DNA of 64,000 nucleotides from Seleniibacterium sp963677135 (GTDB taxonomy: Bacteria; Desulfobacterota; Desulfuromonadia; Desulfuromonadales; Geopsychrobacteraceae): assembly GCA_963677135.2 (NCBI GenBank), contig CAXXLS010000017.1, positions 682,001-746,000 of the forward strand, in the 5' to 3' direction. Position numbers and translations under genes: made by a program. Of this stretch, positions 26,620 to 35,171 are shown one piece after another (the stretch's first letter is position 1; every line of letters starts with the position of its first letter). Under the pieces are notes generated by a model. That model made no database searches. It was not told the DNA's origin and saw nothing but the letters and a program-made list of their open reading frames with translations.

Positions 26620-26670
26620 CTTTATTTTAGGATGTGAAGTTAAAATAAAATAAAGGCGAGCCTTATTTTA
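26620..26670. promoter_or_regulatory. Repeated TTATTTTA operator-like block before fic
   Basis: CTTTATTTTA (26620-26629) and its exact complement TAAAATAAAG (26646-26655) form an inverted repeat, and CCTTATTTTA (26661-26670) is a third copy. The block lies 18-68 bases before the fic start. Since the Fic protein ends in a winged-helix domain, autoregulation at these sites is a reasonable inference. Confidence 0.5.
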
Positions 26671-26687
26671 GGTTCGAGGCAGGCAGG

Positions 26688-27857
26688 ATGAAGCGAGAAC
26701 TCCAAGGCAGATACGTGACCATATCGACGGTGGGTGAGAAGGCCCAGGCCTTCGTGCCCGCGCCGCTGCCGCCGCGTCCGCCCATCGACTGGACGCCGGA
26801 GCTGCGCAGCAAGTTCGACCAGGCGCTGCTGGCGCTCGGTCGGCTGGACAGCGTCTCGACCCTGCTGCCGGACACCTCGCTGTTCCTCTACATGTACGTC
26901 CGTAAGGAAGCGGTGCTCTCCTCCATGATCGAGGGGACCCAGTCGTCCCTGTCCGACCTGCTGCTGTTCGAGCTGGATCAGGAGCCCGGCGTGCCGCTGG
27001 ATGACGTGCGGGAGGTCAGCAACTATGTCGCCGCCCTCGACCATGGCCTGCGTCTGCTGGAGGAAGGGCTGCCGCTGTCGCTGCGGCTGTTCAGGGAGAT
27101 CCACGGGGTGTTGTTGACCAAGGGCCGGGGCAGTAATCAGACCCCGGGTGAGTTTCGGCGCAGCCAGAACTGGATCGGCGGCACCCGGCCGGGCAATGCG
27201 GCCTTCGTTCCGCCGCCCGCCGAGGAGGTGCTGGAGTGCATGAGCAAGCTGGAGCTCTTCCTCCATGACCAGCCGGAGCCGACCCCGGTACTGCTCAAGG
27301 CCGCGCTGGCCCATGTGCAGTTCGAAACGATCCACCCGTTCCTCGACGGTAATGGCCGTTTGGGACGTCTGCTGATCGCGCTGTTCCTGTGCGAGCAGAA
27401 GGTGCTGCGGGAGCCGATGCTCTACCTCAGCCTCTATTTCAAGACGCATCGTCAGTATTATTACGAGCTGCTCAACAACGTGCGCATGACCGGCGACTGG
27501 GAAGCCTGGCTCGACTTCTTCGCCGAGGCGGTCATCGTCACCGCCACTCAGGCGGTCGAGACGGCGCAGCAGCTTCTCGACCTGTCGAACCAGGACCGCG
27601 ACAAGATCAGCGGCCTCGGACGGGCGGCGACATCCACCCTGCAGGTTCACCGAGCACTCATGGAGCATCCCATCGCCACCTCGGGCTCGCTGGTGGAGAA
27701 GACCGGCATCACCCCGGCTACGGTCAACAAGGCGCTCGGCCACCTGGAGCAACTCGGCATCGTCAAGGAGCTGACCGCCCAGAAGCGCAACCGCCTGTTC
27801 AGCTATGCGGGCTATATCGAGATCATGAGTCGCGGTACGGAACTGCCGGGCAGGTAG
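26688..27857 (+). CDS. fic: Fic family protein (AMP transferase type) with winged HTH
   Basis: A 389-aa Fic protein. The catalytic motif HPFLDGNGRLGR is at about residues 211-222 with His, Asn and both Gly/Arg positions intact. An N-terminal inhibitory-helix motif, SSMIEGTQSSL (about 79-89), fits S/T-x-x-x-E-G of class II Fic enzymes, which block their own activity until relieved. A C-terminal winged helix (SGSLVEKTGITPATVNKALGHLEQLG, about 330-355) could bind DNA. Fic enzymes transfer AMP from ATP to protein hydroxyls. The gene is visibly more GC-rich than the Qat and IS DNA beside it, suggesting separate acquisition. It stands alone; no antitoxin gene is adjacent. Confidence 0.9.
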   Translation: MKRELQGRYVTISTVGEKAQAFVPAPLPPRPPIDWTPELRSKFDQALLALGRLDSVSTLLPDTSLFLYMYVRKEAVLSSMIEGTQSSLSDLLLFELDQEPGVPLDDVREVSNYVAALDHGLRLLEEGLPLSLRLFREIHGVLLTKGRGSNQTPGEFRRSQNWIGGTRPGNAAFVPPPAEEVLECMSKLELFLHDQPEPTPVLLKAALAHVQFETIHPFLDGNGRLGRLLIALFLCEQKVLREPMLYLSLYFKTHRQYYYELLNNVRMTGDWEAWLDFFAEAVIVTATQAVETAQQLLDLSNQDRDKISGLGRAATSTLQVHRALMEHPIATSGSLVEKTGITPATVNKALGHLEQLGIVKELTAQKRNRLFSYAGYIEIMSRGTELPGR

Positions 27858-28110
27858 GCCAGTTCGATTCCGGGTTTCGGAATCGAATCAGATTTGTTGG
27901 GAGATTGTTTCTGGTATCCGCCCGGGTTGCAAACCCAGCATCTTCGTCCGGAGCTTGGAAATCGGGAGAGAAAAGTTGCTTCCTCAGCGGGAACTTGAGG
28001 CGTGACTTGACTTCCTATGTGAAGCCCTTGTTTTTCAATGTGTTACGGGGTAGTTTGGGGTCGGAGGCTGAGTTGCGGTCGAGAGCTGTTCCCTCCACCA
28101 AATTATAGAG

Positions 28111-28142
28111 AAGGGTCAGTTCTGATGGACTGGCCTTTTTCT
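28111..28142 (+). terminator. Possible terminator
   Basis: AAGGGTCAGT (28111-28120) pairs imperfectly with ACTGGCCTT (28129-28137), followed by TTTCT. It could end any transcript leaving fic. Confidence 0.45.
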
Positions 28143-28291
28143 ATTTTAAATCGGGTATTGCAAATCATATTGCAAATCAATATCAGACCACTTGGTGGAG
28201 GTTGAGAGGCTTTGGTTGTCTTCTGGATTTTAATCCAGGGAGAAACGTTTCAGCTGAGACTTTTTGTACCCTTAGGCGATTCAATGACTTG

Positions 28292-28300
28292 TGCTATGAT
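28292..28300 (+). promoter_or_regulatory. Possible extended -10 promoter
   Basis: TGCTATGAT resembles an extended -10 element; the -35 region (TTAGGC) is poor. It lies about 100 bases before the epimerase gene. Confidence 0.3.
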
Positions 28301-28399
28301 GCGCCGCATTACTCACTTCTTTGTCGCCATTTGGCAGCTCCGAGTGGTAACGCATAAGTTGTCAGGCAGGAAACGAGGAATTTATTCATCCGGTACGGT

Positions 28400-29419
28400 G
28401 TGCTTCAATTGAGCGATAAACGAATTTTCATTACGGGCATAGCTGGTTTTTTAGGGAGTCATATTGCGGACAGGTGTCTGGCGGAAGGGTACCGGGTGTC
28501 AGGGTGTGACAACCTGACGGGCGGCTACCTTGACAATGTTCCCAGTGGTGCTGTGTTTCATCACATCGACTGCAATGACTTTGCGGGCCTTGCCCCGTTG
28601 ATGAAAGATGTCGATGTCGTCTACCATTGCGCGGCTACGGCCTATGAGGGCCTTTCCGTATTCAGTCCCCATCTGGTGACCCAAAATGTTGTCACGGCGA
28701 CCAGTGGCGTTGTTTCCGCCGCGGCGGCCGGGAGGGTAAGGCGCTTTATTCTCTGTTCGTCCATGGCCAGGTATGGCACCAATCAGGTTCCCTTTACGGA
28801 GGACATGGTTCCGGCTCCCCAGGATCCTTACGGCATCGCCAAGTGGAGTGCCGAACGGCTGCTGGCCAATATTGCCGAAACCCATGGTATGGAGTGGGTC
28901 GTGGCCGTTCCTCACAACATCATCGGGCCGCGGCAGCGCTACGACGATCCGTATCGCAACGTGGCCGCCATTTTCATCAACCTGATGTTGCAAGGACGTC
29001 AACCCTTTATTTACGGGGACGGCACTCAGAGACGCTGCTTCAGTTTTGTCTCCGATGTGGTGGATCCGTTGCTGCGTATGGCGACAGACGAAGGCTGTGT
29101 CGGGGAAGTCATTAATATCGGTCCTGACGATGAGTTTGTGACCATCAACGAGCTTGCAGCCATAATCGCCCGGCTCCTTGATTTTGACCTGGACCCGAAC
29201 CGGATCGATGGTCGCCCCCAGGAGGTTCACTTTGCCAACTGCAGCGCCGATAAGGCCCGCCGGCTTCTTGCTTACCGGCCGAAGGTGAAGCTCGAAGAGG
29301 GATTGGCCGTTATGGTCAACTGGATAAAATCGCGCGGTCCCCGGCCTTTTTTGCACAATGTGGCACTGGAAATTGACGGACCGACCGCGCCGAAAACCTG
29401 GTCGAAGAAGATCCTGTGA
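28400..29419 (+). CDS. NAD-dependent epimerase/dehydratase (extended SDR)
   Basis: A 339-aa extended SDR of the sugar-nucleotide type. The cofactor loop is FITGIAGFLGSHIADRC (about residues 10-26), and the active site has SSMARYG with the catalytic YGIAK (DPYGIAKWSAERLL, about 149-153). Relatives act on UDP- or dTDP-sugars for polysaccharide synthesis. The start is uncertain: GTG at 28400 gives the full Rossmann strand, TTG at 28409 is also possible, and neither has an ideal SD. Its stop overlaps the next start (TGATG), so the two genes are translated together. The sugar substrate cannot be read from the sequence. Confidence 0.8.
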   Translation: MLQLSDKRIFITGIAGFLGSHIADRCLAEGYRVSGCDNLTGGYLDNVPSGAVFHHIDCNDFAGLAPLMKDVDVVYHCAATAYEGLSVFSPHLVTQNVVTATSGVVSAAAAGRVRRFILCSSMARYGTNQVPFTEDMVPAPQDPYGIAKWSAERLLANIAETHGMEWVVAVPHNIIGPRQRYDDPYRNVAAIFINLMLQGRQPFIYGDGTQRRCFSFVSDVVDPLLRMATDEGCVGEVINIGPDDEFVTINELAAIIARLLDFDLDPNRIDGRPQEVHFANCSADKARRLLAYRPKVKLEEGLAVMVNWIKSRGPRPFLHNVALEIDGPTAPKTWSKKIL

Positions 29420-30690
29420 TGAAGGGGCTGCTCCATAGCAAAACCGATGGCGACAGACTCGCACGAAAGGTCACCACACTGCTGGCGCAGACCACGGCAT
29501 TGCAGGGGATGCTGCATCTGCCAGGGATGCGCGATGAGTATCGTGCTCGGCTGGATCAGGTTGTCCTGTTGGCCACCAGGGCGCTCGATAGCACGCAGGA
29601 AAAGCAAGAGATTGAGTTACTCCAATGGGTGCTGGTCCAGGCTCAGGGGGGCAGGGCTGAGGCTGCGCGCTATGGGGCCGGGCAGCTCTCGCGCGGCTCC
29701 CAGCGGGCCCCCACTCTGGACGATTGCGAAGACGGCTGGCGGCGCGTCGAGGAGATTGTTCGCACTGCAGAAGAGGCCGCAGCGCAGGCTTCGCGATTTG
29801 CCCGCCTGCTCGATACCGCAAAAGCGAAAGCGATTGCCCGCAGGGCTGAGGCTGCCGCAAAAGCAGCCAGGAGGATCGTCGTAGAGCGCAACCGTGCCTA
29901 TACTTTTCATGCCGATCCCGGTTTTTCCTTTGGCGAAGGCTGGTATCTGGCCGCTGCCGCGCTGTTTGCCGGCCTGCCCATCCAGATCAGGCCTGGCGCT
30001 GTTCAGGAAATGCAGGCCAGACGTTTCCTTTGCGATGCCGGGTTGGCAGAATCACTGCGCCCATACCGGTCCCGTCCGGCGAGTCCCAAGCATTTGACGC
30101 ATATCATCGCTGAGGCGTTTCGTGGCGATGCGGCGAAAGCTCAGCGCACCCTGCGTTCAGCATTTCTCGGAGAAGGGTCCCCCTCGGCGGCATTAAAGTC
30201 ATGGATAGTCGGCAGGGTGGCAGGGTACCCTCAACGAAAAGTGTTGCTTTGGGTCCGAACGGGTGATCACGATGCCCAGCGCAATACCTGCTTCGATGAG
30301 TTGCGCCAGCTTGCTGAACGTGTCATGTCTGTCGGGCTTACGCCCGTCTTTTTCGGCGATGCGGTTCCTCTTAAGCTTGTTCCGGCAAGGGGAGTCAACC
30401 TGACCCTGTGCTGGAAAGAGCCGCTCTTCCAGGGACCGGACATGCGCCGAGCCCAACTGCAACTGTTTGAAGAGTTGCGATGTCGCCATGGCCTGGTGGG
30501 GCAGATTGGTGTGACCTCTGCCGGCATGGATGGTCCCGCGCTCATGGGATTGCCGACCCTTTATCTCACTCAGGAACACAACGTCCGCCTGGGCAAGTGG
30601 GTCGGTGCGGTTCCGGGATATCAGGAAGTCGTGCGGGCTCCGGGTTATCTCGAGATCATTCGCACTGCCTTGCGGCAATGGCAGCAGTAA
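29419..30690 (+). CDS. Unrecognised 423-aa protein, possibly glycosyltransferase-like at its C-terminus
   Basis: I do not recognise the family. The N-terminal half is helical and rich in Ala, Arg and Glu (residues about 5-160, with EEAAAQASRFARLLDTAKAKA and AEAAAKAARRI), suggesting coiled coil. From about 160 it becomes an alpha/beta protein (VLLWVRTGDHDAQRN, VGLTPVFFGDAVPLKLV, GVTSAGMDGPALMGLPTLYLTQEHN). The last block resembles the end of GT-B glycosyltransferases of the heptosyltransferase kind, but only loosely. There is no signal peptide. The coupling to the epimerase gene points to glycan work. ATG at 29419 is preferred over GTG at 29416. Confidence 0.7.
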   Translation: MKGLLHSKTDGDRLARKVTTLLAQTTALQGMLHLPGMRDEYRARLDQVVLLATRALDSTQEKQEIELLQWVLVQAQGGRAEAARYGAGQLSRGSQRAPTLDDCEDGWRRVEEIVRTAEEAAAQASRFARLLDTAKAKAIARRAEAAAKAARRIVVERNRAYTFHADPGFSFGEGWYLAAAALFAGLPIQIRPGAVQEMQARRFLCDAGLAESLRPYRSRPASPKHLTHIIAEAFRGDAAKAQRTLRSAFLGEGSPSAALKSWIVGRVAGYPQRKVLLWVRTGDHDAQRNTCFDELRQLAERVMSVGLTPVFFGDAVPLKLVPARGVNLTLCWKEPLFQGPDMRRAQLQLFEELRCRHGLVGQIGVTSAGMDGPALMGLPTLYLTQEHNVRLGKWVGAVPGYQEVVRAPGYLEIIRTALRQWQQ

Positions 30691-30843
30691 TCCCTTGGGC
30701 TGCCGGGCGATCCGTTACCGGTGCGTCTGCTGATTGAGGTCTTCGCCATGGACGTCGCCACTCGTAACGGTCTGGATAAACCGCCGACCGAAAATCGCAG
30801 AGTGACAATCACAAATGGACATTACGAGGCCCTCACCCATGAT

Positions 30844-30879
30844 AAAGAGAGTGATCCCATTCGGGGTCACTCTCTTTTT
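30844..30879 (+). terminator. Rho-independent terminator
   Basis: AAAGAGAGTGATCCC and GGGGTCACTCTCTTTTT form a long stem with a short ATTC loop and a T-tract, ending the epimerase operon about 155 bases after its stop. Confidence 0.9.
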
Positions 30880-30934
30880 AAATCCGTTAGATTCGGGACG
30901 ACCAGCAATGATCCGTGGCGTATCTGCGGTTATT

Positions 30935-30950
30935 TACCGATATATCGATT
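30935..30950. promoter_or_regulatory. Putative GntR operator, distal copy
   Basis: TACCGATATATCGATT is the same palindrome as at 31173 with one core mismatch. It lies 250 bases upstream of the regulator gene. Confidence 0.55.
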
Positions 30951-31172
30951 TTTCATTGTGAGAGTCAGAAATTCAAAAAAGTTAAACATTATGAAAAAAA
31001 TAGGAAGTGATAAGACTTTCCCGAGTCCTTTGGGGCTTCGATGGTTTTGTTGAAAAAAGATATAAATCCATATGGTTATCAGAAATTTAAAACTTCAAGC
31101 CGTGCCTGGTTAGAGATTAATAATAGCCTCCAATGCTTTTTTTTGTTGAAAATTGGGCGCCTGTTGCTCTAT

Positions 31173-31188
31173 AACCGATATATCGGTT
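31173..31188. promoter_or_regulatory. Putative GntR operator before gntR
   Basis: AACCGATATATCGGTT is a perfect 16-bp palindrome lying just before the regulator's SD (GAGGAGG). This position would let the protein block its own transcription. The same core recurs before the catabolic operon at 32152. Confidence 0.75.
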
Positions 31189-31199
31189 GAGGAGGCATT

Positions 31200-31895
31200 A
31201 TGGATAGAGGTCCTGCTTCAAAATTTATCGATCCAGCCAACAAGACGAAATCTATCGCTCAGAGCGCTTATGAGATGCTCAGGGAAGAGATCGTCACCTT
31301 GAAGCGGCCGCCCGGAAGCGCTCTCTCCGACAAGAAAATATCATCTGAGCTGGGTATCAGCAGAACACCACTCAGAGAAGCCTTTCTTAAGCTTCTTGAA
31401 GAAGACCTGATCGTTGTTATCCCAAGTTCGGGGACTTATGTCACAAAAATCCAGGTCAACTCTCTGAGAGAATCCTATTTTATCCGGAAAGCCCTTGAGG
31501 GGGCTGCTGTGTCAGATTTTGTCGATATGGCGACCAATAAAGATATTGACAGATTGGAAGAGATTCTGAATAGGCAAAAAGACACTCTTAATAAAGATCG
31601 TCAAGAATTTTACAAGATAGACAACCAGTTTCATCACCATATTTTTGAAGTGACTCAACATCAGAAGGCTTGGGACATCGTTGTCACAGTTAAAGCCCAG
31701 CTTGATCGTGTCAGGTATCTAACAATCATCGATGAAACAAGAATGATTGAAATCATAAAAGAGCATCAGCAGGTTATATCCGACATTAGAAACAGAAAGA
31801 AAGATGATGCATCTCAAAGCCTCATGAGCCATATTGATTATTCGTTTTCAATAATTGAAAAAACAATAAGTTCATATCGAAATTATTTCGATTGA
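31200..31895 (+). CDS. GntR family transcriptional regulator (FCD/FadR subgroup)
   Basis: A 231-aa repressor-type protein. The N-terminal winged HTH is AYEMLREEIVTLKRPPGSALSDKKISSELGISRTPLREAFLKL (from about residue 22), the classic GntR pattern. The C-terminal helical FCD domain (about 90-225) binds a small carboxylate effector; its likely metal/ligand residues include Asp in KIDNQFHHHIFEV, and His in EHQQVISDI. It starts after GAGGAGG directly behind a perfect palindrome and is followed by the catabolic operon, so it probably controls that operon and itself, with the pathway's substrate or an intermediate as effector. Confidence 0.9.
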   Translation: MDRGPASKFIDPANKTKSIAQSAYEMLREEIVTLKRPPGSALSDKKISSELGISRTPLREAFLKLLEEDLIVVIPSSGTYVTKIQVNSLRESYFIRKALEGAAVSDFVDMATNKDIDRLEEILNRQKDTLNKDRQEFYKIDNQFHHHIFEVTQHQKAWDIVVTVKAQLDRVRYLTIIDETRMIEIIKEHQQVISDIRNRKKDDASQSLMSHIDYSFSIIEKTISSYRNYFD

Positions 31896-32413
31896 TAATA
31901 TCTTTTAAAAAGTCTTTTTTTAAAAATTTATGTTAGGGAATATGTAAATAGTTAGCTGAAAATTTATTAATAACGTCATTTAAAACCGTTTGTCTTCCAG
32001 AGAGGTGCGAAGGAATATGTTCCGTAAATTCATTTTTTGTGGAAAAATCATAACCTCTTCGGATTGTGACGATACTTATAACAAACTCACTTACCAGTCT
32101 GCTCTTTTAGGCCCAGCCATAAAGGGGCCCCCCTTTTTTTTTGGTCCCTTAATCCGATATATCGGTTTTGTCCCATTCTATACGCAAATTTTTCTCGAGC
32201 GTTGCCGCGTTCATTTTTCTTTTCACCGAATCAGCCTTGTGGCGATCTTTTCTCTTTTCAGTGCTGAGAAATTGTTCCTTAACGGACTTGGTGACACGAA
32301 GTCCTTTACTACCTATTCATCGATGGCGGTGAATCAGCGTTGGTCCGGCTTATCCTCTTTCGTGGTGCCCGGCGTTGGTCAAATCGCCTAACAAGACCAG
32401 AGGAGAAAATTCA
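31896..32413. other. 518-bp intergenic stretch before the catabolic operon
   Basis: AT-rich. Holds a hairpin with T9 tail (GGCCC/GGGCC, about 32,110-32,141) that may terminate gntR, then the operator at 32152-32167, and a roughly 240-base leader to the first structural gene. No convincing gene. Confidence 0.6.
32152..32167. promoter_or_regulatory. Putative GntR operator before the catabolic operon
   Basis: ATCCGATATATCGGTT carries the perfect core CCGATATATCGG found before gntR. It marks the operon's control region. Confidence 0.7.
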
Positions 32414-33556
32414 ATGGCTTCTATTACTTCAATTAAAAGTGCAGTGGTTGATATCCCACTGCAGAGCTCTGCCGTATTTGCGACGCGCAAGGTGGCATCT
32501 CGGCAGTTTTTGTTGGTCAAGGTCCAGTGCGACGATGGCTATGAAGGAATCGGGGCCACTTATTGCGGTGATCACGGTGGGGAGATTTATCAGGAAGCGG
32601 TTCAGTCATTGCTTGCCAATGTCCTGATCGGCAGAGATCCGTTCGCCACCGACGCTTTATGGAGTGAGATGTACCAGGAATCCCTGCTTCAGGGACGGGC
32701 CGGAGCTGTGTTTCGGTCCCTCGGAGCACTTGACATCGCCCTGTGGGATCACAATGCGAAGGCAGCGGGACTTCCCCTCTGGAAATACATGGGAACCTTT
32801 TACGAAGGAACCGTGCCGGCTTACGCCAGCGGCGGGTACTACAACGACGGCGACGACATAAAGAAGCTGTGTGAGGAGATGGAAAGAAACGTCAACATGG
32901 GTTTTTCCGCCATGAAGATGAAGGTTGGCCGCAAGTCTGTTTCCGAAGACAAGCGTCGGGTCGCGGCTGCCCGCGAAGTGATCGGACCGGACAGATTACT
33001 GATGATGGATGCCAACAACTCATGGAAGAGTGTTCCGGATGCGATGCGCTTTCTGAGAGCCGTCGCCGAATATGATCCGTTCTGGATCGAGGAGCCTTTT
33101 GGCCCGGATGATATAGACAACCATTCCCGCCTGGTCAAAGTCAGCCCGATTTCCGTTGCCACCGGAGAAATAGAAGCGGGTCACTGGCGCTTTCGCGAAC
33201 TGTTGAGGAATGAAGCCGTCAATATTCCGCAGCCTGATGTGTTTGCCTGTGGCGGCATAACCGAGTGGCAGCGCATCGCTCATTTGGCCGATTCTTTCGG
33301 GTTGTCCGTATGTACGCATGCCTGGCAGGAGTTTCACGCTCCGCTCATTGCTTCGGTATCGAACGGCCTGTTTGTTGAGTTTTTTACCGATGAGCGCATC
33401 GTCAATCTGCAGAGAATACTCGATATCGATCTGGCTGTAGAAGAAGGACGAATTATTTTGCCCGAGGCCCCGGGCCTTGGTTTTGAGTTCAAGGAAGACG
33501 AGGTTGAAAAAAATCTTTTGGTTTCCTGGAAGGAGAAAAGGGACGCCAAATTTTAG
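32414..33556 (+). CDS. Enolase-superfamily enzyme, mandelate racemase subgroup
   Basis: A 380-aa protein with the N-terminal capping domain and the C-terminal barrel. Active-site blocks: the K-x-K pair in SAMKMKVGRKS (about residues 164-173), metal ligands Asp in MMDANNSW, Glu in WIEEPFG and Glu in ATGEIEAG, and the seventh-strand His in CTHAWQEF. The K-x-K plus His arrangement is that of mandelate-racemase-type enzymes, including acid-sugar dehydratases. ATG at 32414 has AGGAGAAAA before it; upstream in-frame starts do not. As first gene of an operon with a carboxylate transporter, a FAH-fold hydrolase and an SDR, it is likely a dehydratase or racemase of a hydroxy acid. The substrate is unknown. 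Confidence 0.88.
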   Translation: MASITSIKSAVVDIPLQSSAVFATRKVASRQFLLVKVQCDDGYEGIGATYCGDHGGEIYQEAVQSLLANVLIGRDPFATDALWSEMYQESLLQGRAGAVFRSLGALDIALWDHNAKAAGLPLWKYMGTFYEGTVPAYASGGYYNDGDDIKKLCEEMERNVNMGFSAMKMKVGRKSVSEDKRRVAAAREVIGPDRLLMMDANNSWKSVPDAMRFLRAVAEYDPFWIEEPFGPDDIDNHSRLVKVSPISVATGEIEAGHWRFRELLRNEAVNIPQPDVFACGGITEWQRIAHLADSFGLSVCTHAWQEFHAPLIASVSNGLFVEFFTDERIVNLQRILDIDLAVEEGRIILPEAPGLGFEFKEDEVEKNLLVSWKEKRDAKF

Positions 33557-33616
33557 GACCGGAAGCTCGTTCCATTACCCCTAACGGCAGGACCTAACAA
33601 CAACTGGAGGAGACAA

Positions 33617-34579
33617 ATGAGGATTAAACATGTTTGCATGGCAGTACTCATCACCCTTTCAATCGGTTTTACAGGTGTGGCCAATGCCGAATATCCAGAG
33701 CGCCCCATCAACATGATTGTCGCTGCTGCTCCAGGCGGTGGGACCGACATTATGGCAAGAACCATGGTTCCCTATATGGAAAAATATCTGGGTGGAGCAA
33801 CGATTTCAGTTCTCAACAAGCCCGGCGCGGGAACAGAAGTCGGGGCAACCGCGTTGGCGAAAGCCAAGCCTGATGGTTATACCATCGGCATGCTGAACTT
33901 CCCCCACATGATAGCCATTCCGATCGAGCGCAAAACCGCTTTCAGTATCGACAGTTTTGAACTGCTGGCAAATCTGGTGACCGATGCCTCCGCATTCAAC
34001 GTCAGTGCGAACAGTCCCTTTTCAACCGTAGAGGATGTCGTCAAGTACGCCAAGGAAAACCCTCTTGCGCTGACCGTTGGAACCACCGGGTTTGGTGGTG
34101 ACGATCATCTTGCGATGCTCGCTTTTGAAAAGGTTGCCGGTATCAAACTGACCCATGTTCCGTTCCCCAGTGGGGCTCCAATCCGGGCCGCTCTGATGGG
34201 TGGTCACATCTCGATCGGCTCCTTCAATGTCAGTGAGGGAATCGAATTCGCTAAAGAAGGTCAACTGAAAATCCTTGGTGTCATGGACACCAAGCGCTGG
34301 GAAAAAGCTCCCGAAATTCCAACCTTCAAGGAGCAGGGCTATAACGTGATCATGTCTGCACAGCGCGGTATGGGCGCTCCCAAAGGCGTTCCTGCCGACC
34401 GTCTGGCCAAGCTGGTTGCCGCTATTGAAAAAACCGTCAAAGACCCGGAATTCATCGCCCAGGCAGACAAAATGAAGCTGCCGATCGATTACATCGCAGG
34501 GCAGGCGTACCATGACATGCTTTACCAGATGCAGGATGATCTGAAGCAGATGTGGGCAAAAGAACCCTGGAAAAAATAA
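33617..34579 (+). CDS. tctC: Tripartite tricarboxylate transporter substrate-binding protein
   Basis: A 320-aa periplasmic Bug/TctC receptor. A Sec signal peptide (MRIKHVCMAVLITLSIGFTG, cut near VANA-EYPER) is followed by the family start YPERPINMIVAAAPGGGTDIMAR and the loop NKPGAGTEVGATALAKAKPDGYTIGML. The protein captures a carboxylate in the periplasm and passes it to TctA/TctB. It starts behind GGAGGAGACAA 60 bases after the enolase-superfamily gene and is followed by the membrane subunits. Confidence 0.93.
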   Translation: MRIKHVCMAVLITLSIGFTGVANAEYPERPINMIVAAAPGGGTDIMARTMVPYMEKYLGGATISVLNKPGAGTEVGATALAKAKPDGYTIGMLNFPHMIAIPIERKTAFSIDSFELLANLVTDASAFNVSANSPFSTVEDVVKYAKENPLALTVGTTGFGGDDHLAMLAFEKVAGIKLTHVPFPSGAPIRAALMGGHISIGSFNVSEGIEFAKEGQLKILGVMDTKRWEKAPEIPTFKEQGYNVIMSAQRGMGAPKGVPADRLAKLVAAIEKTVKDPEFIAQADKMKLPIDYIAGQAYHDMLYQMQDDLKQMWAKEPWKK

Positions 34580-34658
34580 TTCTTTTTTTCAACGATTCGG
34601 TCGGGAAGCGATCCGCTTCCCGACCACATGAAAAATCAAATTCAAGAAGGAATCAAAT

Positions 34659-35123
34659 ATGGCATCCGTTCAGAGAAGAGAGAAAATTGGTTCCATTATC
34701 AGCTTGATCTTCTGTGTCGGGGCTTGGTCTCAACTTGGTTCCATGCCCTCAGAAGCAGCATTCTTCCCTCGCATGATTATTGGCACAGCCTTTATCCTGA
34801 CTTTTATCTGGGGTGCCAGCGCCTTTTTTAAAAAGACAGCTCCTGCGGAGAACGACTCTGAAGACGGTCCGGGACCGTTTTTGGAAAGTCGCAAAAACTT
34901 CACCATTTTCGTTGTCAGTCTGGCGTTATATATCGCGCTGATAGACATCATTGGTTATTTCAGCTCCACCTGCTTGTTCATGATTGGAACCAGTTTCGCC
35001 CTGGGATTCAGACGCCCGTTCCTCACCGGTGCGACGACGTTCGGTTTTATCGCTTTTATTTACATCGTTTTTGTTATTGCTTTTCAGCGGCCGTTACCGA
35101 TTGAATTTTTCCAGACAGGTTAA
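34659..35123 (+). CDS. tctB: Tripartite tricarboxylate transporter TctB small membrane subunit
   Basis: A 154-aa protein with four hydrophobic segments (about residues 12-30, 36-57, 83-105 and 118-145), the size and layout of TctB. Sequence in TctB proteins is poorly conserved, so the call rests on topology and position between tctC and tctA. Start ATG follows AAGAAGGAATCAAAT. Confidence 0.85.
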   Translation: MASVQRREKIGSIISLIFCVGAWSQLGSMPSEAAFFPRMIIGTAFILTFIWGASAFFKKTAPAENDSEDGPGPFLESRKNFTIFVVSLALYIALIDIIGYFSSTCLFMIGTSFALGFRRPFLTGATTFGFIAFIYIVFVIAFQRPLPIEFFQTG

Positions 35124-35171
35124 GAAAACAGACTCACTCTGGCTCACCGCTATTTTGGGAGTAAAACTATT

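Larger units (their letters stand above)
27858..28399. other. 542-bp intergenic stretch after fic
   Basis: No convincing gene. It holds a perfect 9-bp hairpin TTCGATTCC/GGAATCGAA (27863-27887), a terminator-like hairpin ending in T5 (28111-28142), and a possible extended -10 (TGCTATGAT, 28292-28300). A 66-codon frame at 28212-28412 has no start signal or recognisable content and is not called. Confidence 0.6.
30691..31199. other. 509-bp intergenic stretch before gntR
   Basis: Contains a strong terminator (30844-30879) and two copies of the CCGATATATCGG-type site (30935-30950 and 31173-31188). From about 30,880 on the DNA is AT-rich and probably holds the regulator's promoter. No convincing gene. 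Confidence 0.7.

Noticed and set aside
26640..27752. 370-codon minus-strand open frame opposite fic
   Set aside because: Gln/Arg/Gly-rich translation typical of antisense to GC-rich genes; the Fic motif on the plus strand is complete.
27850..27890. GTTCGATTCC looking like a tRNA T-arm after fic
   Set aside because: It is one arm of a simple hairpin; no acceptor stem, D-arm or anticodon arm could be placed around it.
28212..28412. 66-codon frame before the epimerase gene
   Set aside because: No SD, no recognisable motif and it overlaps the likely promoter region.
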